DNA of 64,000 bases from NCBI GenBank assembly GCA_011009095.1, contig VTPC01090570.1:439479-503478 (forward strand), in the 5' to 3' direction. Under the pieces are notes generated by a model. That model was not told the origin of the DNA, searched no databases, and saw nothing but the letters and a program-made list of their open reading frames with translations. Below, piece after piece: positions 1-10,625 of this stretch. The stretch's first letter is position 1. Each line of letters begins with the position of its first letter. This DNA comes from Ignelater luminosus. Lineage: Eukaryota; Arthropoda; Insecta; Coleoptera; Elateridae. A program made the translations under genes and the position numbers.

Positions 1-2616
1 AGCTTGCAATGATGTAGCTGTAGTGGAACTATTTTCAAATACAATTGATGATGATTCTTGATTATCATGTTTGTAACCAGAATCTTTAGGAAAAGAAGGA
101 CTATCTGATTCCATGTCTATTGCTAACGACAAACTTCTTTTAAGTGCTGATTTTGTACTTGCAGATTTATCTAAATATGAAGTGGTTGGTTCACTAGAAC
201 AAATGCACATTTTTTATTTTACACTTATAACTACTTTAATACTTACATTAACCATTGTTTATCATGCTGTTCATGCCAATCATGGGGTGGACTCTCTAAC
301 CATGCATTGTAATAACGTACTATATTGCTATGATCCAATTTTGCTAATGCTTTTACTTCTCTCATCATTCTATCCCTAACAGCTGGCCTGTAAAGCATTA
401 ATAAAATAATGCACATTAATAATTTATTGCGTAATTATAAAAATCTTACTTATTAGATAATGTAATTCTTTTTATCGCATAATCACATTCATCAAATTTC
501 TTTCTTGCTCGAAACACTACTCCAAATCCACCTTTGCCTAAACAATCGATCGGTTCAAATTCTGCAAAATATCTAGATGTAAATATGGTGTCGCTAGATT
601 CAGAATGTGAATTGCTATGATCATATATCACATTCTGGGATGAACGAGGAAGAATATCTTTATCCTCTTCAGACTTCTTGCGTCGATTGAATCCCAAAAA
701 TCCATAATTATATGCAATATTGCAGATTATAACAGTAGTCAAAGCAATAGCAAACGCTTCTTTCCTAACATACATAAAATAAATAGGAAAAGGAAATAAA
801 ATCACAATTCAGAACTTACCACCTATGCCAAGATGATTCAGTATTAAGCTTTTGAAAAGAAATAGTATTGGTACTATTGTTCTCACATACCGGCTTTTCT
901 TGTGTATATAAGTAATATCCATTTCCTACAAACATAATAATAAATTTAATAATATTTGAATACTTGAAGTAGTGTTCTACCATTAACATATTCAGAAGCA
1001 TACAAAACTGATAAAGCTGTAGAATCATCTGTTTCTTCACTGACAACATTAGTAGACATACTTGTCGCAGGTATAGGTTTCCATGGTATTTGTGTTAAAC
1101 TTTTACTTTCCACAACTATAATATATACACAAAAATATCATCGATAAATAATAGAAGTTACTTTAAAACAATAAAGTTTTACCTGAGTGTCGTTCATTTA
1201 AGTCTTGCTTTAGTTGTAAGATATTTTGCATTGTAGATGATTCATGAACATACAATTGCTTGTTGTGCATTCCTACGTAAATGGATGGTGTATTACTATT
1301 ACTTTTAGTATGTGTGACAACTGAATTGAATAAATTAACAGTTTTTAATTCACGTCCATTCCATCTCCATACTGCCACTATTGGGGTTTCAAACTTGTGT
1401 TCCCATAAAATTTCAGGAATCTTTTCAGAATTTCTTGCTACGAGTAGGCCTTCTGGTACTACTACACTTATATTAAAATTAGCATTTTTTAGATCCATAT
1501 CTATACAATTGATATAAGGGATTTTAACATTATGTTCACCAACACTAAAATTCCATCTACAAAAAAAAAATAAAATAAATCAACTATAATAGTAAAACAT
1601 ACAGGCCATAGTTGAATTCTTACCCTTTTGGGATGATATCACAATTTTCCTTTTCATATTGTTTTTAGTAAAACAACAGAAATGGAAAACGAAGCAGTGA
1701 AGTTAGCAGATGATATCATCCCAAAAGAGTAAAAATCAGACTCTAGATTACAATTACCTTTCTGATCCTGTACGTGGTTCAACAGCATGAACTGTATGGG
1801 TTTTACGTTCAATAATAACAATATCATCAAACTCGTCTGAATAATCAGTTATATTCTTACAACCACCTAATGCACATTCATATACATGCTTTCCAGAATT
1901 CAAAAGTACCCCGTATGTTCGTACTTCTCTTCCTCCTGTATTATATAAATTAATATTTTGTATAAAATATCGAGTTAATTAATCTACAAATACCTGCTAT
2001 TACCAAGTCATCTGAATATCGAAATGAAGATGTCAATAATGAATCAGCAGATAATGGTATAGGATCAATTGTTGTTCCATCAAACTTATATAGACTACCA
2101 GAAAGTGAAGGTATTATTCGAAGCCATTGTCCATTATTTGTCAACTGTAATAAGGATTTCAAGAAAGTAATTAATGTAAACATTATGACAGTATGAACAA
2201 ATTCAAATTGACAACTAATATAGATGATTATTTATGGCTAAATAAATATTAGTAAAACTATTATCAAATTGTAAGATTGTAGAAAACTGAAATTTAAATA
2301 AATTTCTCAAATACTTACTTCTAATTTATGTATATTTGATGTTAATAATGGGCCAGGACCTGTCTCAATTTGCCACGAAACATCTCCAGTAGGAGTTAGT
2401 GCACTAAATAAACCATCTAGTGTACTTACAAAAATTAACCTACAAACATATATGTTACAACAACTATGCATAACAAATTGAATTGATTACGTACTCGGTT
2501 TGTTTAACCTTTTCATTACAGTAGGGTAATTTTGCAACATCTTGACAATTTATTAAAATATAGAATGTAAATATCAGGGCACAGCACAAAAAATTATGGG
2601 AATGTATTGTTGTCAT
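1..2616 (-). CDS. PEK: PERK / PEK eIF2-alpha kinase, 5' ten exons (partial, runs off left edge)
   Basis: ER transmembrane kinase that phosphorylates eIF2-alpha when unfolded proteins build up. Exons with matching phases: 2616-2495, 2439-2319, 2144-1994, 1935-1758, 1556-1183, 1115-981, 925-820, 764-450, 387-247 and 193 to beyond 1; together about 612 residues. The chosen start is followed by a hydrophobic signal peptide ([20 protein letters not shown]); an in-frame upstream ATG exists. Luminal domain follows: [14 protein letters not shown] (about 41), [10 protein letters not shown] (about 131), [30 protein letters not shown] and [12 protein letters not shown] membrane span lies at about 397-420 ([20 protein letters not shown]). 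The kinase starts near 464 with glycine loop [10 protein letters not shown] (471-480) and ATP-binding lysine in YAIKRI (494). Exons 9-10 carry [20 protein letters not shown] and the start of the acidic/serine-rich kinase insert. The catalytic loop and C-lobe are outside the window. Family assignment rests on domain order and motifs seen here. Confidence 0.95.
1620..1732. repeat. Short inverted-repeat insertion in PEK intron 4
   Basis: Two 22-base arms (1620-1641 and 1711-1732) are inverted copies with one mismatch, sharing TTTTGGGATGATATCA. They enclose about 70 bases, which is typical of a small MITE or a hairpin insertion. It lies wholly between the exon pieces ending at 1758 and starting at 1556, so it should be spliced out. 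The plus strand across the right arm also reads as a tiny ORF from ATG at 1682 ([16 protein letters not shown], stop at about 1730), which I treat as chance or a relic. Confidence 0.6.
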
Positions 2617-4202
2617 AATAAATCCTTGAACTACCTGTTTAAACACATTATTGTTCACTGATACTAATGAAATACGTTTATGTAAGAAACTATTATATTT
2701 TAGGCAAGAACATCTTGAACTAGTAGTGTATTTATATTTCAAGTAAACACAAATTTATATTTATTTGCGTTAAATACAACTACGCAAACAATAAATAACA
2801 ATAATAATTATTGTTATTGCGAGGCTGTGACTCGCTACACGTCACTTTCGAATTTTCCTCCATAGACATCTACTTTACCGACTAAAATACCACATGCTAT
2901 TTAATAGATGTTGTCAAGTCTTCCTTTTGCATAGAACTGTTACAGTAAAACTTGCAAAACAAGCTTTGTCAGGACAAATTATAACTTACGAGTGATCTCT
3001 CTATAAAGTACAATAGTTAAGTTTCTGATCTCTGATATTTCAACATCTTTTGTATAAAAATAAAAAAATAAAATTATGAATCAAATCAATACCCTGCAAC
3101 GGAAGTGCTGTATCACGTACTGTCTCAAAAATTATGCACCAAAAATGGTATTTTGACTAACAAAAATAATAATGTTTAAGACTCGATGTTACCGTGTTTA
3201 AGTACGTTCGTTTATGTCACGTTTATGTTGTTCTTTAAACTCGGAGTGCACCGCTTGCTGTATTATATTTTCTATTTATTTTATTTTACTCTTGTGTTGT
3301 GGGGCAGGTAGTTGTAAGCACGTTACCTGCTGAGATAAATGTCTTAATACCAGCATACCAGTAACCAAGTTATATTTATGAACGTATTTCATTTCTTTTA
3401 CCGAAACTGTAAAATGTGTTGTCTATTTTCACTTCTTGAGGACAAAACATATGCAAGTGAGTTTACAGTTGACGTAAATTATAAATGTTAATTTCCTTAT
3501 ACAATAATTCAGTGGGATATAAGTAACGTAATGCGCCGTATACCTTATAAAAATAACATTTAAAAAGTTTATAATAAGTGCAAATTTAGAAAAAACACAA
3601 GCATACTCGGGTCTCTTTCAGTAACGATTGTTTCGAAGAACAATAATTGTTAATTATTAAGTCTACTTTAGTTTTTTAAATTTTAAACTTCAAAAAAGAG
3701 AATTTATTGACGTTACCTGTTGGCTTAAGGATTAATTTGTTTATTTCACAAATGAACGCATTTTCATCTTCCAGTCAATGACTAACTGCCTTTATAAATT
3801 TTTTACCTAATCTTAATTCCTTAAACAGTTTTTAACTAAATTAATATTTTGTAAATTTGTGACGACTTGTCTATTCTGTAATAAATTTAAAAATACAAAA
3901 TAATATAATCTAGGATAATATTAATAAATGGCAGTAAAACATCACAAAAATACTAAAACAGTAAATATATTAAATAATATAATTAATTGGTAAATAAAAT
4001 TTTAGAATTGCAGATGATAGATAAATGGATCGTGATTATCACGACTTAAAACCACAGAAAACTAAAATAGTTGATACACATAGTACAAAAATAAATAAGT
4101 AAATACAGTTTCATTTATATTCTGTGATCCAATAAATTTCACCTCAAGGTTGGCCTTGTAGAAAATAAATTGCGAATTGTAAAGAATTACATGATCCCCG
4201 AT
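2617..4202. other. Intergenic, upstream of PEK
   Basis: No gene is supported. The PEK promoter and 5' UTR should begin here, but I see no decisive core promoter. About 3437-3470 resembles 7765-7795 (both contain GCAAGTGAGTTTACA), and about 4122-4160 resembles 22917-22955 (CACCTCAAGGTTGGC-like), so dispersed repeats contribute to it. Confidence 0.5.
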
Positions 4203-4335
4203 CAGTGGCGGCTCGTGACCTAACTTCAGAATAGGTTGGTGATCGGTTTAAATTGTGAGAATTGTCAAATTATCAAGAAATTAACCAATCAGGCGGTCCC
4301 CGCCTATCCTGAAGTTAGGTCACCGGCTGCCGCTG
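4203..4335. mobile_element. hAT-type MITE
   Basis: About 133 bases bounded by CAGTGGCGGCTCGTGACC on the left and an inverted partner on the right (ends in CCGCTG). The arms share GTGACCTAACTTCA and extend over roughly 33 bases with mismatches. CAGTGGCGGCTCGTG-type ends are characteristic of non-autonomous hAT elements. The flanking 8-mers match poorly, so the target duplication is not clear. Confidence 0.65.
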
Positions 4336-4737
4336 CCTTGCATACAGAAAACTATCTCTGACAGCTATTTTTGCTCGGGGTTGTTTCTTGTTCTTGTTCT
4401 TGTCACTCAAATAATAATCTCGAATTGCGTAACAAGAAGGATTCTAAACAATTATAGCCATCAGGGGTATTACAGGGGATATTAATTAAAAGAAATCCTT
4501 TAGTGTTTAGTTACTGATATAAGAACAAAAGAACTTGAATGTTCTAGATTAGCACTACTTTTTGATTCTTGGCAGCTTTTGATTCCCAGTATGTGATATC
4601 TTTAAAAATCCACAAAGGTGTTTGGAAGATTTTACATTAGACGTTCATAACTGTAAATTCTAAAGTTTTTTATTTTCGCCACCAATATGATATTAACTTT
4701 CTTCTACTTCTTAAACTCAAATCAAGACTCACTTTTA

Positions 4738-4851
4738 CAATTGTTGGTTAAGTTTATCTAGCAAGTTATCACCATGAATATAATTGTGTAGATGGCGGAC
4801 AACAATTGTATCTGTGGCAATAATTCCCTAGATAAACTTAACCAACAACTG
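4738..4851. mobile_element. MITE with 24-bp inverted ends
   Basis: Left arm 4738-4761 and right arm 4828-4851 are inverted copies with one mismatch; both contain TTGTTGGTTAAGTTTATCTA. The 114-base length and unrelated interior fit a MITE. No transposase is present, and no target duplication is obvious. Confidence 0.7.
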
Positions 4852-5279
4852 CAAACGGTGACCTAAATTTGACACTTAACATTTAGACTAACAAGCATTT
4901 ATTATTTTACCTACAGAAGGCGGATGTTTTTACCTCTTGATAACTTTATCTACATGATAGTAGCTACAGCTACAATGTTTATGACAATAATTACCTATTA
5001 AGACCGGGTCTTAATATACACATCTACTGCAAACAACAAACTGCTCTGGTTGTCTATCATTTTTTACATGGCCAAATCCGAGATGGGAGTTTTTGGAGCA
5101 CGGGATGTAATACTTTAGGTTAGTATCTAATGTAAAAACCATTATTATCTATACATTCGTGTAGTCTCCGCGGCATAGATAAGACCAGATTTTTGCAAAT
5201 TCTGGTTCCCCTCAACTATTCCCACACACTCATAACACTCTGATGTAGAGCATACACTGTCCTAATATTGTCTTCATTT

Positions 5280-6040
5280 TCCCAATTGCGCACTACTGCT
5301 GCCCAAAGGTGCTTGATGAAGTTCAAGTCTGGGGACTTCGTAGGCCATCTTACTACCTGAATATACGGATATTATTCAAACCACTCGCGAACTATCTTTG
5401 GCGTATGCACCGGTACTTTATCGTGCACAAAATCTATATTATTGTCAGAGTAAATCGCCCGTACGGTCGGTAGCATAAGGCTTTCTAGCATATCAACGTA
5501 TTCCGCTGAGGTAAACTGAGGATTGATTCTGACAAGTTCACCAGGTCCAGCACAGGACATCCAACCCCAATAACCAGAACCTATGCGACCACTTCGCACG
5601 AATGGCTGGATGTGGTTTCTATCATATCGGGTATTGCTGGACCTTCACAAAATCTTCCTGTAATCTTCAGATAAGCAAAACACTTTTTCATAGCTGAAGA
5701 TCACAGTCTCCCAATCCCAACTAATGCGGTGCTGCCCAAAACAAAGACACTGGTTTGCATGCGCTGCCATGAAGTCAAATTTTCTAGCCGGAATCCGATT
5801 AACTATGGATCACGTTCTTATGCAGTATCCGAATCAGAGTATCTGTACCATAAGGAAGCTCTAACTGATCCCTTATAATAGTCGCTGTTGTAAAAGGTTC
5901 CTCGGCTGCCACTTGGATGACGGCTTTCTTTTGGTTTTCATTTAAAACGTGTCGTCGTCCAGTTCGCGACCTATTCATTAATGGCCTAATGGCGTACCAT
6001 TTTTCGCGTCTTCATGATGCCTCCTGATCCATCGATTGAT
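5280..6040 (-). pseudogene. Degraded Tc1-like transposase
   Basis: Read right to left, broken frames give an N-terminal helix-turn-helix region (GRRHVLNENQKKAVIQ, then ELPYGTDTLIRILHKN), then WGWMSCAGPGELVRI, FVHDKVPVHTPKIVREWFE and RWPTKSPDLNFIKHLW. These follow the Tc1/mariner DDE order: the second Asp sits in VHDK and the third acidic residue should be in the SPDLNPIENLW block. Here that block reads IKHLW, so the catalytic Glu appears to be Lys. Several stops and frameshifts lie between 5600 and 5940. This is a dead copy; its terminal inverted repeats were not resolved. Confidence 0.8.
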
Positions 6041-6229
6041 TTGCCTTACCTTGAATTAATAGTTGCGAATAATATTGCATAACAAACTCTTGAGTTTTAA
6101 TGTGATAGCAGTTTTAAAATACTAATTTATTAACTAATTATCAGTTTACTTTTTCTTTAGAAAAAGAAAAGGCGTAAGGCAAAATGTAATTTTATAATTA
6201 TTACTCATCAGTAGAAAGTAATCATAAAG

Positions 6230-6880
6230 TGATATTTTTAATTCCTTCGTGCTCATTTTGCAACTGTGGAATGGCATAATCCTTTAACATTTGCAGTAAC
6301 AGTTGCAGATACGGCCTCTCCATTCTTTATTTCCTCTAAAAATTATGAACCAATGATAAAATTAGCTGTGAAACCGCACCAGACGGTGACTTTCTTGTCA
6401 TGAAGACCTTCCTGAATGATTTCATTTAAATTTTCTGTTGACCATATTCGACAGTTTTGAGAATTGACTCCACCTTTAAGAGATAAATGGGCCTCATCCG
6501 TCCATAAACTACGGGATAACCATTTGGGTTCAATTTCCAAAAATCATACCTGATAGCAAAATCTGCCTCCTTTATTTGAAACAGCAGTTGCAGTTTATAG
6601 GGATACATTTTTTGGATCTTACGTAAAATATTCCAAACCGTGGTGTATGGTATTTGCAATCGTTTTGATATCGCATTCACACTACTGATTGCTAGCGGAT
6701 TAATGTTGGCTATGTTTTGGTTTTCCTGAAAAACTTATGCAACTTGGACATCACTAATCTTTGGTCTTCCTGATCTCAGAAAGTCAGTTACAGACCCTGT
6801 TCTTTTAAATTTTCTAACCAAATTACGGTACGCTTTCATTTGACAGGGCCCTGCTCTCAAACCCATTTTCGTACGAAATC
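6230..6880 (-). pseudogene. Degraded mariner-like transposase, C-terminally truncated
   Basis: Right-to-left frames read MKAYRNLVRKFKRTGSVTDF and GRPKISDVQVA (N-terminal HTH), INPLAISSVNAISKRLQIPY, YTTVWNILRKIQKMYPYKLQ, then LWTDEAHLSLKGGVNSQNCR, IWSTENLNEIIQEGLHDKKV and TVWCGFTANFIIGS. This is the insect mariner-like family whose first Asp lies in the (F/W)xDEAHF block. The copy has internal stops and a frame change near 6530-6560. The region encoding the second Asp and the final acidic residue is missing or unrecognisable. It is a different lineage from the Tc1-like copy just to the left. Confidence 0.8.
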
Positions 6881-7799
6881 TTCGTAATCCGCAGGAGTGT
6901 AATTTGTTTGTAGATCCGTATTATTAAAGTCTAAATCGTTTGAATTTACGTTTACGTGAGTTTTTTTTTATTTTGTTTTGTTTAATACTAAGAATTCAAA
7001 GTATACCACTGACTTTATGATAACCTTGGATAGTTTATTAATACACGCCTACATACTGATGATCATTCCCGTAACTTCCAGGGTGGAATCGTATTGACCC
7101 AATGAACGTGGCATATTTTAAACTTTTAAAGTAGGTATAAATCTAATTTCTTGAAATATATCTAAAAAATTCTTTTACTGTAAAAAACAACACCGACGAA
7201 ATAGTCAGGCTAACCCGTTTAAAATCAGAGATATGGTATATCTCTATTTAAAATAAACACAAAGTGGTACGAAAATAAAAATGTTAGTGCAGTACAACAG
7301 TAATTTTCGGAATTTTAACAGTGATTTTAAGACTTGGGAGGCACATAAATATATTCTTTTCAAACAAGAATGTTGTGTTAATTTATTTAAAGTTGGCTTC
7401 ATCTAAACGTGGTAATACCTACTATTCATTTATTTTATTAATTTCAGAAAAACTTATTTTACTTTTTAAATAATATTTATTGACTGGATTATTAAAGAGA
7501 TGAGAGTTATAACGGGTTTGTAAATAGAAAAGTAAAAAGTGTTGTAAATCTTTCCAAATACTTTAAAATTTCTTTGAAACACTCATTCATTTTTGTATTT
7601 ACGCACCTGGTCTTATCTTCCTCTCTACTTTAAAATTTCTTTAGAGGACTCATTCCTTATTGTGTTTACGACTTAGTCATACCTTCATCCTTATCTAGTT
7701 TATGTTTCTGTCAGTTGTATTGGAAACTGCACTTCGTAGCTTAAATCTTTTTTTCTGGTTGCTTGGGACAAAACATTTGCAAGTGAGTTTACATTTTTA

Positions 7800-8021
7800 A
7801 TGCCTTGTGTATTTTTCATAAAGCCCAATAAAAGAATTTTGTTAATCATTCGATTTGTACCAGAAGCTCTACAAACAAATGTTTCAACAATCTCTGCAGC
7901 AAAGACTGTTGGAATAAGATATTTTGATTTTCTTGCTTCCAGATTTTACAACCTACTGCCTCGGCATTTTCTAAATATAAAAAACATAAAAACTTTTAAA
8001 AGAAAAACAAAGATGTACTGA
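7800..8021 (+). pseudogene. 3' tail of a non-LTR retrotransposon ORF2 (candidate)
   Basis: The reading frame ends in IRYFDFLASRFYNLLPRHFL followed by a lysine-rich IKTFKRKTKMY. The pattern (S)xxFYNxLPxxI plus a basic FKxxxK tail is typical of the extreme C-terminus of Jockey/CR1-like reverse transcriptase ORFs. No catalytic domain is attached, so at most this is a 5'-truncated insertion. Confidence 0.45.
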
Positions 8022-8110
8022 ATGCAATGTATTTATGTGTTCTTGGTATGGTTAGAATAACTTTGTTGTCACAAAAATATAAAATATAAAAATAAAAATT
8101 TTTTTTGTTA

Positions 8111-8550
8111 ATAGAGAGTTTGAGCAAATTCACGTTAAACATCCCGTTAACGATAAAGTCACATGACCAAATTCGGCAAAAGTTTAGCGGGCATGTAACA
8201 TTTAAGGAGTTTGAGCAAACAACCGACAATATACCAACGTTAATGAAACCTAACATAACCTGACGATATAAGTAGATGTGGTTATTTAAAAAAACACGTT
8301 TTCAATTTATTCATTTATTGTTAATAAATAGTAACAGTAAAAATATCGTCAAAATGTACATGCTCGAAGTACACGCCACAACTTACTAACCTCACAAACC
8401 GAGTTACCGTATACGGTATTCGCTCCCTTATTTGCAAGAAAATGGCGGGCTCCGATAAACTTTAGCGTTACGATAATGTTCTGAGCATGCGTAGTTGTCA
8501 CAAAATAACGTTATCGTATAGTGTAAAGTGTGCTCAACCTCTCTATTGAC
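8111..8550. mobile_element. MITE-like element, about 440 bp
   Basis: The left end AATAGAGAGTTTGAGCA (about 8110) and the right end TGCTCAACCTCTCTATT (about 8531-8548) are inverted partners with one mismatch. Inner sequence includes partly matching GTTAACG / CGTTATCG blocks. No transposase is seen. The length fits a MITE or a deletion derivative of a DNA transposon. Confidence 0.6.
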
Positions 8551-10625
8551 TCCACTACGGGTTAATTTCTTAGGTTAACTTAAGTTTAAGTAGACTTAAA
8601 GCGTCTTTTTTTCACACGCTAATTTATCTGATCTACTCCAAAACTGATCTGATCTTCAAATGAGCTGCACTGTAACCAAAAAAACACTGAAGGAACGAAA
8701 AACCAAACAACGCAATGCTCGCGTGCTTCTCGTTTACTTTAAGCTAACTTTTAAGTAAGCTTCGCTTCTGATCTGAAAATTTGCGGGCGTTTGAGGGGAA
8801 AGAGGAAGGCAAAGTAGTGGAGCTGAGAGAAACTCACTCTAGGTTCAAAAAAACACTACTACTCGGAGCTGACCAATAAGTTGAAAAAAAACAGCTTTAA
8901 ACAGCAATCGATGCACAAGCTTTGCTTAAGCCCAATTCACACTACGCGTGCAATTATTGGATGCAATTCAGTTGCATGCGTTTCCACCATTCACACCATG
9001 CTTCTCGTCAATGCGTGAGCACCCCGCGTGCTTGCGCACGAAATTAGAACTTGTTTGATTTTTTACTGCATTTCTAGTGGAAAACTTGGTGTTTATATTC
9101 ATACCAATCTAAAATAACAATGTTGGTATCGCTGGTGGAAAAAGACTGCAAAGGTTGAGTAGGTTCGTTAGGTTACAATGTTTAAAACTGTGGTTTCAAG
9201 TCTTTTCGTCTTCATTTTAACGTTTGCAGTAACATTTAACATGTGATGTTCTTGAATTGTGTAGGTTTTTTTTGTATAGTGTAATTAATTATAGACTCAT
9301 ATCAACTGATATTAATATATTATTTAAAAAATGATTCACAAGATCGCGCCTTTTTCAAAATAAAAAAACGCATGTGACGTTTTTATTTTTATTCTGCTAA
9401 ATATTGCCAACATATTAAAACCTTATTAAACAGCAATTAGCAACTTAGAATGTAACTTTTTTTCCATTCTTCTTTAATAAACAACAAACTTTTTTATAAT
9501 GCACCAGCTGAAAAGGTTATACGTTAGGAATTTATGGAAGCACAAGCAGAGTTGCCAAATTTCAAAATATCCAACACAATTTCTTCCTCACTTTTTTTTA
9601 TTGTTTAAGTGCTTTACAATAATTTTGAAAATTCTATATATCTGAGCAATGTTTGTAGACAAACGTGAGAAATTTGTATAAATTAATATGCGGTTAAATT
9701 TTATTTTCATTTGGCAACATTTCTCAATTGTCACAACTTTGTTAATTAAATAAATATACTTGTTTTAGTTTTCTAACACAGCAGTTTGATTCAAATTTTA
9801 TTTGTTTACATTCTACGATTCCAGATGATACACCTTTTCGTTGTTTTATTCTGATAAACTCTGTTTGATACTATAACTTTTAGTATCATGACTCGCAACG
9901 CTCCAACTCCCAAATAGAAAACCAAACGTACCTTGTATATTTATTGAATTTATTGCAAATTTTTGAGTACGACCCCCGTATAATGCTTAAACTTAGGTAA
10001 TCTAAAGGAAAGGTTAGGCTATCTGAGCATACCGAGGATATTCTATTCTCAAGGTTATAACCCCAAATACGCCGAATGTAAAATCATTAACGTTATATGA
10101 AAAAATCGAAAAAGAAAGAAAATAACCAATAACTTTATCACCCACAAGGAAAACTAATGGCGTTTTATAATATGCCGCAAAGCATCCAAGATGGGATAAG
10201 ATCTCCCTCTATATAACCTTATCTAAAACTAAAGATCACATAAGCGTGACAGTGACAAATACACAATTACAGTATAATCATGACTTTGGCTTTTTATTAA
10301 ATAACAATAATAATACTAATTGCAATTATATCTAATTAAGAATATTATTGACTATCATCTTTTAATGTAAAATCTAAACACAAATTACTAAATCGACCAA
10401 ATCTCGACTTTCCTTTCGAGTTTTACAAAAGTAATAGGCACGTCTTTGGAATATTTCGTAGTGCTGGGTGTTCTACGCATGAGTATTTGGAATAAACGCC
10501 CCCTTTTGCCCCCTGGTCGTTCGGTATGGTACAGGAGAGTTGTCAAAAGAGGTGTTTTGGATATAAAAGTTTATCATATGCAAATACTGTAATTGTATGA
10601 TGTAAAGTTATATAAATAGTGTAAA
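8551..10625. other. Intergenic, upstream of synaptojanin
   Basis: No coding region is supported. About 8930-9045 is GC-richer than its surroundings with CGCGTGC-type words and looks like one end of a dispersed repeat, but no partner end was found. The Synj 5' UTR and promoter should lie near the right side; the start context is GTAAAATGGC. Confidence 0.45.

Noticed and set aside
113..379. Plus-strand open frame over PEK exons 9-10
   Set aside because: It is antisense to PEK coding exons and spans a real intron; composition explains it.
1281..1517. Plus-strand open frame
   Set aside because: Antisense shadow of PEK exon 5.
8930..9045. CpG-richer block with CGCGTGC words, considered as a promoter or MITE
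   Set aside because: No inverted partner end or transcription feature could be found by eye.
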